This document shows, piece after piece, positions 46,842 through 56,200 of a stretch of DNA of 64,000 nucleotides. The stretch spans positions 19,386 through 83,385 of the IMG/VR virus record IMGVR_UViG_3300037963_005450. One strand, written 5' to 3'. A program made the translations under genes and the position numbers. The stretch is from a virus. Below the pieces are notes generated by a model that had not been told where the DNA came from, did no database searches, and worked only from the letters and a program-made list of their open reading frames with translations. Every line of letters starts with the position of its first letter. The stretch's first letter is position 1.

Positions 46842-46868
46842 TGCAATTTATTTGTAAAAATATTTCTA

Positions 46869-46890
46869 AAGCTGGGTTTTACCCCAGCTT
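46869..46890 (-). terminator. Hairpin terminator after the 251-residue gene
   Basis: An 8-bp stem (AAGCTGGG with CCCAGCTT) and a six-base loop are followed by TAGAAATATTTTTA, an interrupted T-tract. It lies 18 bases past the stop at 46909. Confidence 0.7.
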
Positions 46891-46908
46891 GAGTGTTTAA
46901 GTTTCAAT

Positions 46909-47664
46909 TTAACTTGCCTTTTCCTTTTTAAAATCATCAGGAAGTTCTTCACCTTTTCCTCCTATTGCTTCCATTTCTCTACGTTTTAAATTCTTTTCGT
47001 AGATACTGTTAGCTTCAGATGCTCTTGCGTCTGCTTCTTCAGCAGGAACAAAAGTTTTTACTGCTCCAGCTTTCTTAGGTTCACCAGGGAAAGGATTCTC
47101 ACTTTCTGCTGCAAATAAAGCTAATGCTAAATTCCAACATTCTTCTAGTACCTCTCCGGCTTCTTTATTACTTGTCAATTGCTCTTCCAACATTGCCTTT
47201 TCTTGCTCTGCATCTTTTTGTTGTATCATTAAAGCTTTAATCTCTTCTTCAGGACATCCTGCTTTTTCACATTCAACTATTTGCTTTTCTAGTAGCATTA
47301 TTTGTTCAGTCAATGCATCAAGTTTATCTTTAAGAATACTTACTGCGGCTTTACCAGCATAAATATCATTTTCAATATTTGACATAATATGAACATTTCC
47401 AGGTATTGGTTGTAAAGTACAGTATTGATCTTCTAATCCTTCACAAATTAAACCAATATCTATTCCTAATTGCCAAGCTTCACCTGCACGTACACCTTTG
47501 TTATAAGCATCTTCAGCATTTGCCGCAACAGTTAAAGACCATTTACCAGCTTTTGTTTCATTAGTAAATTGAATTCTGCTTAGAGCTGCTCCAGCTCCTT
47601 TTTTTATTTTTCCTCGTCCCCCATTCTTAATAGGGAATTTTGGTAGTGTTTTACATATTGCCAT
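46909..47664 (-). CDS. Post-capsid coiled-coil protein (251 aa)
   Basis: Residues of about 1-95 are mixed, with an AEDAYNKGVRAGEAWQLG helix near 50. Residues of about 100-190 form a long Leu/Glu/Lys heptad region (KLDALTEQIMLLEKQIVE and following). The C-terminus is charged and Lys/Glu-rich. No known domain. It sits 60 bases downstream of the major capsid gene, with a hairpin terminator between them, so it is probably made at lower level than capsid by read-through. A head-completion or auxiliary capsid function would fit the location but is unproven. Confidence 0.5.
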   Translation of the reverse strand: MAICKTLPKFPIKNGGRGKIKKGAGAALSRIQFTNETKAGKWSLTVAANAEDAYNKGVRAGEAWQLGIDIGLICEGLEDQYCTLQPIPGNVHIMSNIENDIYAGKAAVSILKDKLDALTEQIMLLEKQIVECEKAGCPEEEIKALMIQQKDAEQEKAMLEEQLTSNKEAGEVLEECWNLALALFAAESENPFPGEPKKAGAVKTFVPAEEADARASEANSIYEKNLKRREMEAIGGKGEELPDDFKKEKAS

Positions 47665-47691
47665 TTTTCTATGTTTTAAAAGTTAAAAAAT

Positions 47692-47713
47692 GGGAGGAGA
47701 CTAATCCCCTCCC
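47692..47713 (-). terminator. Hairpin terminator/attenuator after the capsid gene
   Basis: A 9-bp stem (GGGAGGGGA with TCTCCTCCC, one G-T pair) and a TTAG loop are followed by ATTTTTTAAC. It lies 11 bases past the capsid stop. There is no promoter motif between it and the next ATG at 47664. Confidence 0.78.
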
Positions 47714-47723
47714 TTTTAATTAT

Positions 47724-49340
47724 TTAGAATGATCCTCCAGTAACTGGATTTCTCATTACAATTTTTAAAACTTTAGTTGGATCTTTCACCCATACAGCTG
47801 GCATGGTTTGAGTCATATATACTCTATAACCATTAAACTGTCCAGTTGATGCAAAACCTTGAGTTCTTCCCATATAGTCCATAGTACCATTTTGGTAGAA
47901 CCACTTTAATTGATTATCCCAAGAAAGTTTCAACAAGAAGATGTTGTCATTTCCTTCATCAGTAACGTCAAAGATAATAAAGCTATAAGAGCTTAATGGT
48001 CTTCCGTCAATTAGAGGATTCTCAATATCATTAGTGTGTAGGTTATCAAATGCTGGGTTAAGTACAAACTTAACATTAGCAAGGAAAGGAATAGTAAAGC
48101 TTGTATAAGCAAAACCATAATCTAAATCCATTCCTGATCCAGTAACTGCACCTATATCAGAAGCATTCTGAACTAATCCAGAACCAAATACTTCATTAGC
48201 AATAGCTGCATTGATCATTTGCATACCACCAATACCTGTTTGTACAACAAGTTTTCTTTGTGGGTCTGGCCCTTTGAATTCAACTTTACCTTGGTAGAAG
48301 TTATAAAGTTCAGTTTTGAACATATCCAAAGAGAAAGAAGATTTGTTGTATACTCTTTTAAATGAGTTATCCAACTGCTTCCAAAGACCAACAGACATTC
48401 TGATATCATCTGGACCATCTTGCTTAACTCTACCACCGTGACCCCACATAAGGTAAGTCTCAATGTCATTAGCAATCTTAGAAAGATGAGCTGCCTCTAG
48501 GTTAGTAACAAAAGTTCTAGAAAGTTTACCACTTTCAAAAGCTTCTCTAGCACCTGCTTTACCCATATTTCCAACTAATTCTTCAATAGTAGAAACAGAT
48601 GGATTAGCATCTTGATCAAAATTTCTCCAGATTTCTGTAACTGGAACAGTACCATCAGCATTCAATCCACCTTTAAGCATTAAATCTGCTCTAGAAGAAA
48701 TTGAATAATGTACATGTGCTTCAGCTCCACCTACAAAATTGTAGAATTCACGGAAACCAGATCCTGTTTCAATGTCAGAAAATCTTTCACCATATTCACC
48801 TCTAGCAGAACCTTTTCTAAAGTACTTAGTTCCAGGAGCTAAATAAGCATCATCAAGAAATGCTGCATTATCATTGTTTACAAGTTGAACAGTGTAAATA
48901 AATCCATCACCAGCTGGTAAAATGTCATCAGCAGTAATGTAAAGTTCAGCACCGTTATACTTATCATAAGTGATGATGTCACCGTGACCAAACGTTCTTT
49001 TGTTTAATTTGATCTTAAATGTAGTTCCATCCACACCTTTTTTTGAATTACCTTGATCTACATCAACAGTGATGTAAGGTAAATCTTGAGCAATTGGAGT
49101 TTGCCATTTATACTCACCTCTAGCATTGTCAACCATGATAGTATTCTTTCCACCAAATGAAGCCATTTGATACAAAGGCATTTCTACCTTTTGTGTCATA
49201 GCCCATAAATCAACAGGACCCATATCCATAGGTTCTGATGATCCTAACATTGCTGTTAGGTGGTAAGAATCAACATGAGAACTAGCTTTATACTGAGTAT
49301 CTCTTAGGAAAATTCCGTTGTTTAACATTGGAGTTGCCAT
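47724..49340 (-). CDS. Major capsid protein, HK97-like expected (538 aa)
   Basis: Assignment rests on location after portal and scaffold-like genes, on length, and on composition: few cysteines, even charge, and more C/G at third positions than neighbouring genes, as often seen in highly expressed genes. Sequence features include an N-terminal DTQYKASSHVDSYHLTAMLGSS arm (read in parts), an aromatic and Gly-rich middle, and a C-terminal YRVYMTQTMPAVWV strand before KIVMRNPVTGGSF. The HK97 fold is the expectation for tailed phages; it cannot be read from sequence. The leader has no clear promoter, so it likely shares the transcript from 50769. Confidence 0.78.
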   Translation of the reverse strand: MATPMLNNGIFLRDTQYKASSHVDSYHLTAMLGSSEPMDMGPVDLWAMTQKVEMPLYQMASFGGKNTIMVDNARGEYKWQTPIAQDLPYITVDVDQGNSKKGVDGTTFKIKLNKRTFGHGDIITYDKYNGAELYITADDILPAGDGFIYTVQLVNNDNAAFLDDAYLAPGTKYFRKGSARGEYGERFSDIETGSGFREFYNFVGGAEAHVHYSISSRADLMLKGGLNADGTVPVTEIWRNFDQDANPSVSTIEELVGNMGKAGAREAFESGKLSRTFVTNLEAAHLSKIANDIETYLMWGHGGRVKQDGPDDIRMSVGLWKQLDNSFKRVYNKSSFSLDMFKTELYNFYQGKVEFKGPDPQRKLVVQTGIGGMQMINAAIANEVFGSGLVQNASDIGAVTGSGMDLDYGFAYTSFTIPFLANVKFVLNPAFDNLHTNDIENPLIDGRPLSSYSFIIFDVTDEGNDNIFLLKLSWDNQLKWFYQNGTMDYMGRTQGFASTGQFNGYRVYMTQTMPAVWVKDPTKVLKIVMRNPVTGGSF

Positions 49341-49391
49341 AATTGATTGTTTTTGTTTTAGTTATTAATTATTAATTTATATATTGATTGA

Positions 49392-50726
49392 TTAAATCCG
49401 TTTAAAAATATTATTAGATCTTGGTAAAGTTCTTTTCTTAGTTGTTTTATTTGCAGCTTTTTCCCTTCTATCTGTTCCTAAAGAATTTCCACCACTACTT
49501 GCTTGTTCAGTTTTCAATTTTCTTACTGTTTTTTCAACAGATTTTTGAGCACCTCTTTCCATTATTTTTGCTTTATATCCAGTTGGATCAGCAAGCAACC
49601 ATAATGCTTCAGTTACTAATGTATAATTAGGCTCAACAAATTGATACTTTTCAAGCAAATGCCCTAATAAGTTAGTGTTCTTTCCACTTACAGATGGATA
49701 ATTAGGAGCAACCAAACCATTATACAATAATGATTGTGTTTTTTTATCAACTTTGATATCTCCTAGTTTTCCTTCTTTAAGTGTATTGTATACATTTGAC
49801 ATGTATTGTTTTGATGCTTGTTCTTGTTGTTTCTTTTTTAAATCCTGTTCTTGGATTTTTTTAGCAACAACCGCCTCTTGCATCTTATCAAGTTTAGGTT
49901 TAAACTTAGAAGCTTGTTGTTCAAGCTTACCAAGATCTTTCCATATCTCAATTTCTTCTTGGATTTCTTCAGCTGAACCATAACCGGTAGCACCTAAATA
50001 CTCTCTTATAATATATTCTTGATCTTTTTCTTTTTTAACATCTAAAGATCTATGCTCTTCTACTTGAGCCAAGGTTCCAAACAAACCTTTTAAATCTGTT
50101 CCACCGTCTGCAACATAACGTGCAGCTATTTGTAATTCTTGCGGTAAACTATTAAAGAATTGTTGAGGAGTTTCACGTCTAACTTGATTAGCTTTTTCTT
50201 CTAAATTAGCGTTTATTAATTCTTCCCAATCTTTTGCATTGTACTCTTCAAATGGTTTATCATCATCAAATGGTACAATTTTATCTTCTTTAATAAGTTT
50301 ATTAATGATATCAGCCATACCATTAATTGGTTTTCTACCTCTTGTTTCTTTCTTTTCTACAGGTTCTTCTACTACCTCATCTGCAAATTCTTGATCTAAT
50401 TCTTCAATAAGATTATTTCCGGTTGTTTCAGCGGCTTTTGTTTCTGCAGTTTTAGTTTCTGTAGTTTCTGTAGTCTCAGCTACTGGTTCTTTAGTAGTTT
50501 CCGTGGTTTCTTCTGATTTAACTTCAGCAGGCGTTTCTTTTGTTGGGGTAGTAAAAGAATCCATATCTACTTTATCTTTTACTTTAAAGAAGTTGTTTTT
50601 TGCTGCATCTTCAGGAGTTGAAATTACAGAATCTGTAGATGCTCCTACACCGTCTGCAAAAATTTCATCTAAATTAATATTTTCTTGTGTTACTTTAGTT
50701 TCCACAGTTTTTGTTTCATTACTCAT
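49392..50726 (-). CDS. Scaffold-like protein (444 aa)
   Basis: The first 130 residues are low-complexity Thr/Glu/Lys/Val-rich repeats (TETTE, ETKAAE). Residues of about 180-320 are helical, with a charged coiled coil (EEIQEEIEIWKDLGKLEQQ). The C-terminus is strongly basic (KKRTLPRSNN). A disordered acidic start, coiled middle and basic capsid-binding tail between portal and capsid genes are the classical layout of a scaffolding protein. A maturation protease domain is not visible. A promoter-like motif 42 bases upstream would drive this gene and the capsid gene together. Confidence 0.65.
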   Translation of the reverse strand: MSNETKTVETKVTQENINLDEIFADGVGASTDSVISTPEDAAKNNFFKVKDKVDMDSFTTPTKETPAEVKSEETTETTKEPVAETTETTETKTAETKAAETTGNNLIEELDQEFADEVVEEPVEKKETRGRKPINGMADIINKLIKEDKIVPFDDDKPFEEYNAKDWEELINANLEEKANQVRRETPQQFFNSLPQELQIAARYVADGGTDLKGLFGTLAQVEEHRSLDVKKEKDQEYIIREYLGATGYGSAEEIQEEIEIWKDLGKLEQQASKFKPKLDKMQEAVVAKKIQEQDLKKKQQEQASKQYMSNVYNTLKEGKLGDIKVDKKTQSLLYNGLVAPNYPSVSGKNTNLLGHLLEKYQFVEPNYTLVTEALWLLADPTGYKAKIMERGAQKSVEKTVRKLKTEQASSGGNSLGTDRREKAANKTTKKRTLPRSNNIFKRI

Positions 50727-50768
50727 AATTGTTGGTTTTAAAATAATTTATAAACTATCTCTATATAC

Positions 50769-50779
50769 AATATACTAAA
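50769..50779 (-). promoter_or_regulatory. Late promoter-like motif before the scaffold-capsid unit
   Basis: Minus strand reads TTTAGTATATTGTATATAGAGATAG, 42 bases before the 444-residue gene. The GTATATT core and the following TATAGAGAT recur at 63580-63600. Confidence 0.5.
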
Positions 50780-50868
50780 CTTTTGAATGATAAACCTCAA
50801 AAATTTTAAAATTTATTCTGATTTTTGGTAGTATATAGCTATCATTAAAATTCTTTATTGAAAAAGAT

Positions 50869-53646
50869 TTATTTTTTATCTTTTTTCTTCTTTTTTGCTT
50901 CAAGTTTTTCCGCAGCAATATCATATTTATTTTTATTTTCTCTAGCTATTTCTAATTTGGTATCTGCAATTTCACGTTGAGCATTTGTTCTATCTTTCTC
51001 TACTTCAAGTTTTTGTTTTTCAATAGAATTTTTCATTACAGATTCTTCTCGTTTAAAGTTCATTTGCTCCCTATATTGAGAAGTTTCCCTAATTTCTTTC
51101 ATTGCATCTTGATAATCTGATACTTGATTTTGATTAACATCTACTTGTGCACCATATCCAGCAGCTCTGATTTCTGCAACAGTAATATCTTTAGCTCTTT
51201 CTTTTTCATTTTCTTGTTGCTCAAATTGAAGTTTCATTTTCTCTTCTTGTTGTTTAGCAGCAATTTGATCTTGTTGCATTTTTTCTTGCTGTTGCATTTC
51301 CTCTTGTCTTTGCTGTTGTTGTCTAATTTCTGCGTCTTTAAGTATATCAGATACTTCAGCTATAGAATCCGCTTTTATTATATTACCAAGATCATATATG
51401 CTAGCTCCACTTGTATTGTTAGTTAATGCTAATTGTTTTAATTCATCTAGAATAGCTCTATGATTAGTACGTGTTGTACAGAAAATGTTAAAATCTCTAA
51501 GTAATAAATCAGTGCCGTTTATTTGGAAATTAACTTTTTCAGCTTCAGAATTTATATAAGATAATCTAATGCTTGGATTAGTACTATAATAAAATTGTGC
51601 AAGATCTGTTCTCATTTGATGAACTCTTGGCATTAAATGATCTGAATGTTGTACAAAATATTGTTCTGTTTGAGCATATGATTGATTCATAGCTTGAATT
51701 ACACCTGTAGCAGTTTGTTGTGCTATTGGTTGACCCATTCTTTGTGGATTTACTCCTATAGCATCAAAAGCTTGTTGTTTAAAATAATTTGCCAATTGAA
51801 TTCTAGACATCAATCTATTAGTTTGTTCTAGATTAAGAGTTTGATAATGATTAAAGTTTGTTGCGTTTTCTGTATTGGTAATAGATGTATCTAAAGGAAG
51901 CATGCTAAAATCTTTCATTGCTGTATAAGCTTTTGCATAATTTGCTTTTCCCCAATCTTCACCCATTGAATGTCTTGGTAGTGCGTTTTGATCAAACATA
52001 ATCACAGTACCTAATTCATCTACAAGAATATCAGCAATTTGATTATTAACCATATTAAAGCCTATTTGATAAGCTTTCATTAAATCAACTAAAGATGTTG
52101 ATTTAGTATTTCTATCTGAAAATACTCTTCCTTCTATTGGAAGTTTACATCCATAAAGTGTACTATCTCCTTTAAATTGAAAAGGAATTCTTCCAGGTTT
52201 AGTTCTATTAATTCCTAAATAGATAGGATTAATATTATCTGACATATTTGATTTCCAAAATGCTGGAAGATTTGGTCCTAATTTTACACCGCCCCATACT
52301 TCATTAATCCAAATCCATTCAATATGTTCACCTTCTAATAAGTTATCTTTACTTTTATTTTTAAATAAAGTAGTATCATAAACCGGTTTTTCAGTAACCT
52401 TATATGATTCATCAATTACATCTTGAATTATTTCACCATCTGCTTTAATATGTGTTAAATGACCTACTTTACGTTGTGTTTTCCAATATACTGTTGTAAC
52501 ACGCATTAACTCACCTTCACCCCAATGCATTAAATCATCACCTTCATTTAAAATCCAACTTACAATATCTCCATCATTTCCTGCACCTCCAGGACCATAA
52601 TTACTTACATATTGTCTATAATTTAAACTTGGACTGTTTGTATTCCATTGATGAGATCTAGTAGGATCATAATATGAACCATCATTTTGATATCCATTAA
52701 TTTGATACATTGCAGATTTAGCAGGATAAATATTCTGTAAAGACTTTAATTGTTTTTCATTCATTAAATAACCGTATCTATCTATTACATCAGATACTGT
52801 CATTAAATCTATTTTACCAGCAAAATTTGAATTAGATATATATCTTACATCTGGAGATTTTTGATAAAATGTTAATACTGGATTCCATAATTCTACATCA
52901 TAATCATCTTCCAACATACGGAAATGCCAAAATTCACGGTCTGCAATTAACATATCACGGAAAGCTCTTTCTTCAAGTTCTTTCATTTTAAATCTTTCTT
53001 CATCAACTATTAATTGATGAGAAGCCCATTCTTCTACTAAACTTCTATAATCTTTAGAAAAGAAATCTTCTATTTCAGGAAGTGATTTAATATTTTCAGG
53101 ACTTAATTGTTGCTGTGCTTCTTCAGATTGAGGATCCATTCCGGCCTCTATCATTTGTGCTAATAATTTTTGTTCTGCATCAGCTAATAAATTTTCTTCA
53201 ATTAACAACCTTTTTTGTTCAAGCATTTCATTGTATGATAAATCATCAACTGCTCTAAATTGAACTTTATTAAATCTTTTACAAAATTCTCCTACTAATA
53301 CATTAATTACATTTGGAATAATTGGATAAAATTTTAATTCAAGAGCTGTTTCATCTTCTTTTGTTAAAACATCCATTAAATCTCCATACTCATTGGCTTC
53401 TTCAACTATGTAATCACTTTTAGTAATAATACCTTTTGCAAGTTTATAATTTTTTAATAAGTGTCTTGCATTTTCTCTTAAAAATTCTAAACCTTGTAAT
53501 TCCAACCAATCTAAATTCCATGCAGCCCAGTCATCATCCTTTTTATTCATTGGTAAAAATTGGATGGGTTGAGTTAAGCTGGCCGTAGTTGGTCCATCTT
53601 CAGCCTTAGCACCGGCTTTTAATTGCATTGCATTTAATACTTTCAT
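50869..53646 (-). CDS. Portal protein, crAss-like type (925 aa)
   Basis: The protein begins with an AWNLDWLELQGLEFLRENARHLLKNYKLA region (read in parts) and a FYPIIPNVINVLVGEFCKRF segment that I recall from crAss-like portals. A long wing and stem domain of about 200-750 follows with many conserved-looking aromatic residues. Residues of about 780-925 form a Gln/Lys/Glu-rich coiled coil, expected for the barrel helix of large portals. Portals make the 12-fold ring through which TerL pumps DNA. It is directly downstream of TerL with a 96-base gap containing a weak TATATTATAG promoter-like stretch. Length is in the range of large Bacteroidota podovirus portals. Confidence 0.85.
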   Translation of the reverse strand: MKVLNAMQLKAGAKAEDGPTTASLTQPIQFLPMNKKDDDWAAWNLDWLELQGLEFLRENARHLLKNYKLAKGIITKSDYIVEEANEYGDLMDVLTKEDETALELKFYPIIPNVINVLVGEFCKRFNKVQFRAVDDLSYNEMLEQKRLLIEENLLADAEQKLLAQMIEAGMDPQSEEAQQQLSPENIKSLPEIEDFFSKDYRSLVEEWASHQLIVDEERFKMKELEERAFRDMLIADREFWHFRMLEDDYDVELWNPVLTFYQKSPDVRYISNSNFAGKIDLMTVSDVIDRYGYLMNEKQLKSLQNIYPAKSAMYQINGYQNDGSYYDPTRSHQWNTNSPSLNYRQYVSNYGPGGAGNDGDIVSWILNEGDDLMHWGEGELMRVTTVYWKTQRKVGHLTHIKADGEIIQDVIDESYKVTEKPVYDTTLFKNKSKDNLLEGEHIEWIWINEVWGGVKLGPNLPAFWKSNMSDNINPIYLGINRTKPGRIPFQFKGDSTLYGCKLPIEGRVFSDRNTKSTSLVDLMKAYQIGFNMVNNQIADILVDELGTVIMFDQNALPRHSMGEDWGKANYAKAYTAMKDFSMLPLDTSITNTENATNFNHYQTLNLEQTNRLMSRIQLANYFKQQAFDAIGVNPQRMGQPIAQQTATGVIQAMNQSYAQTEQYFVQHSDHLMPRVHQMRTDLAQFYYSTNPSIRLSYINSEAEKVNFQINGTDLLLRDFNIFCTTRTNHRAILDELKQLALTNNTSGASIYDLGNIIKADSIAEVSDILKDAEIRQQQQRQEEMQQQEKMQQDQIAAKQQEEKMKLQFEQQENEKERAKDITVAEIRAAGYGAQVDVNQNQVSDYQDAMKEIRETSQYREQMNFKREESVMKNSIEKQKLEVEKDRTNAQREIADTKLEIARENKNKYDIAAEKLEAKKKKKDKK

Positions 53647-53742
53647 ATTATATGATTAATTTAGTGGATGTTGGTATAAAACTATCTACTATAATATAGT
53701 TAAAATAGCCGTAATTATGTGTACAAGATATGTAATAATCCA

Positions 53743-55932
53743 TCATTTAAAATTTTTAAAACCAGATCTTACTTTTTTACCATAAGATCCTTGAGTCCTT
53801 TTACGTCCTAAATTACTAAACGGACTATACTTTAATTTATACAAATTTTCTGAATTATGCAAGGAATTTGACTGTTCAATTTCTTTACGTTTTACATAAC
53901 CTCTATTAGATTGTTGCACTTTTGCAAAAGCAATTAATGCTGAAAAAGTTACTAACCTATCTACGTTTAAACCTGGATAGTATGACATCATTTCTTTTAT
54001 AAGCATTGGATCTGGTATTCTTTCAACACCAAAAGTTTGATTTATTACATTTCCATTTTCATCAGTTTCTTCATCAATCACTTCTCTTAAATATTCAATT
54101 GCGTATGATATTAAATGATTTTTAAAAAGAGTTCCTGTATTTTTCCAACCATATTCTTGATATACCGTTTTATTTGATCCAAGATCTTTTAAAAATAATA
54201 TTTGATTTTTAGGAACTAAATATTTTTGTTTTTTTCTAGAAATCATATATTGTATAAAAAGAGAAATGTTATTCTCTACTATAGTCCAAGCATTATACCA
54301 TTCAATTATTAATTCTAATCTTTCATGGGTTTTATTAATATCATCAAATCTTCCGCACCATGCAGCAACTATTTTATCTTTTTCAATAAAAGTTTCTAAA
54401 CCATCAGGTGTTTCTCTTGTAATTTCTATTGGATTTTTATAAATAAAAATTGAACATAAAGAATCTGATGTAGTTGTTTTACCTTCAGAAACGGGGTCAA
54501 TAGATCCATAATATGTACCAAAACCAGGATTTTTAATTGGTCTTTCCCAAACAACTAAACAACCACTTTTGTCTTGCATTTTTTTATCTACTGGAAATTG
54601 TGATATTGGTAACTTATTAGTTTTTTTTCCAATAATTCCTGTTTCATCTCTCTCTAATTCTATAAGTTCATACCCATACTCTTTATCTTCAATTCTTTTT
54701 AATTGTTTAGATGTAATACCTTGTGGAAATACAGATTCTTTTCTATATGCAAATCCTTCTGCAATATTAGTTGGTTTCTGAGATATTCTTAATTGATATT
54801 GTTCTGGGTTAAGTTTTGCTTTCCATTCTTCTCTTTCTGCCATAATTGCTTCTAAAGCTTCTTCTACCTTAGAATTACCATAATCATCTATATACGGTGG
54901 CATTGACCATTGTTCTGGAATAAATAAACCTGATAACCCTATTGTTCCATCTTTATCTAAAAGGTTTGTTTGAACTGGATAAATATCATTATTAACTGGA
55001 TTTAAAATCATATCTTTTAACGGATTACATTGATCTAAATCACCAACAGATCCTGCTGCTATAAACATACCTGTAGTCATCATACCAGAAGACATTGCAG
55101 GACGTAAATACTCATATGTATCCATCATCTTTGGAGCAATACCAGCTTCTTCATGGAAAAAGTAAGTTGTTGGTCCACCAACACCTGTTGTTGCATTTTT
55201 TTCAAATGATGCCCCTTGTATTTTAGATTTTAAACCTTTACTTGTTTTTCTGTTACCAACTTTAACTTCTATTTGTTGTTGCCAAAGTAAAACTTTTTCT
55301 GGATTGCTTGGTCTATACCAAGCGGTATGCTCATTTAAAAAGTCTCTGTACTCTTCTAAAAATTTCCAAGAGCCTTTATCATTAATGTAATCTTTAAGAC
55401 TTGCTCCTATTTTACATACAGATCCTTCTTCAAACCAATAGGTATTTATAATTTTACCCATATGAAAATAAGAAGAGGCTATCTGACGTTTTTTAAATAT
55501 AGCTGAGTGTTTATTATGCAGTTCAGCTAATAACTCATATAAAGCCATATGATATTGAGCATCTCTTACTTTAGCAAAACCATATGCTTTTTCTTCTTTA
55601 TCATAAATAGGTAAAAAATTTAACCACATATAATAATCTCTAGTTAAATACCATGATTTACCAGAATCATTATAAATAACACCTTGTCTGCATTTAATTT
55701 TTTCTTTATCCCAATATTTAATAAAATCTTTTGATCTAAAAGGGGCATTGCAATAAAAACCTTGGTCATTAAATGTTCTAGCTTCTTTATTAAATAAAAA
55801 TGCTGTTTTATTAAAACCATATTCACCAGGCTCTTTAAATATTGACAACAAATAACTAATAAATTCTTTTTCATCAAAGAATTCAGTAGTTGTCCATTCA
55901 CCATTATTATATGTAGGAATTTGTTTATACAT
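53743..55932 (-). CDS. Terminase large subunit (729 aa)
   Basis: The ATPase part shows a Walker B-like strand TYFFHEEAG at 256-264. The Walker A position (about 147-160, KKRQIASSYFHMGK) lacks the canonical GKT/S, as in other divergent TerL groups where Arg/Ser-rich loops replace it. The nuclease part has the expected acidic residues: D479 in GSIDPVSEG, E553 in IVENN and D658 in LNVDRL. The C-terminus is basic (RSGFKNFK). It would cut and package concatemeric DNA into the head through the portal. It overlaps the co-chaperonin gene by 8 bases at its start. No small subunit is evident nearby. Confidence 0.9.
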   Translation of the reverse strand: MYKQIPTYNNGEWTTTEFFDEKEFISYLLSIFKEPGEYGFNKTAFLFNKEARTFNDQGFYCNAPFRSKDFIKYWDKEKIKCRQGVIYNDSGKSWYLTRDYYMWLNFLPIYDKEEKAYGFAKVRDAQYHMALYELLAELHNKHSAIFKKRQIASSYFHMGKIINTYWFEEGSVCKIGASLKDYINDKGSWKFLEEYRDFLNEHTAWYRPSNPEKVLLWQQQIEVKVGNRKTSKGLKSKIQGASFEKNATTGVGGPTTYFFHEEAGIAPKMMDTYEYLRPAMSSGMMTTGMFIAAGSVGDLDQCNPLKDMILNPVNNDIYPVQTNLLDKDGTIGLSGLFIPEQWSMPPYIDDYGNSKVEEALEAIMAEREEWKAKLNPEQYQLRISQKPTNIAEGFAYRKESVFPQGITSKQLKRIEDKEYGYELIELERDETGIIGKKTNKLPISQFPVDKKMQDKSGCLVVWERPIKNPGFGTYYGSIDPVSEGKTTTSDSLCSIFIYKNPIEITRETPDGLETFIEKDKIVAAWCGRFDDINKTHERLELIIEWYNAWTIVENNISLFIQYMISRKKQKYLVPKNQILFLKDLGSNKTVYQEYGWKNTGTLFKNHLISYAIEYLREVIDEETDENGNVINQTFGVERIPDPMLIKEMMSYYPGLNVDRLVTFSALIAFAKVQQSNRGYVKRKEIEQSNSLHNSENLYKLKYSPFSNLGRKRTQGSYGKKVRSGFKNFK

Positions 55933-56200
55933 CTACAATAATGGCTAATATATCTTGAATATTTATTAAAAGATGTTCTTCATTATCATGCATCATAACA
56001 ACCGGAACTGCATGATCTGCAAATTGAATATGATCTCCAGGTTTCATTGTATTAACTAAATCACCAACGGCAATAATAACACCTTTATTTTCTTTTTCTT
56101 GATTTCCAGGCATTAAGATGTTTGTACTACCATAATATTGTGGAGTTTCATCTTGCTTTATTAATACTTTATTTCCAACGGGAATGATTTTAGTACTCAT
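55925..56200 (-). CDS. GroES-like co-chaperonin (91 aa)
   Basis: The full length matches the GroES family: KIIPVGNKVLIKQDE at the start, a mobile-loop region with Tyr/Gly/Ser around residues 20-32, then NKGVIIAVGD, MKPGDHIQF and a terminal LAIIVDV strand. GroES proteins cap the host GroEL chamber; T4 gp31 shows that phages encode their own to fold large capsid proteins. No GroEL gene is in the window, so the host partner must be used. It overlaps TerL and the glycosyltransferase-like gene by 8 and 4 bases, so it is coupled to late expression. Confidence 0.88.
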   Translation of the reverse strand: MSTKIIPVGNKVLIKQDETPQYYGSTNILMPGNQEKENKGVIIAVGDLVNTMKPGDHIQFADHAVPVVMMHDNEEHLLINIQDILAIIVDV

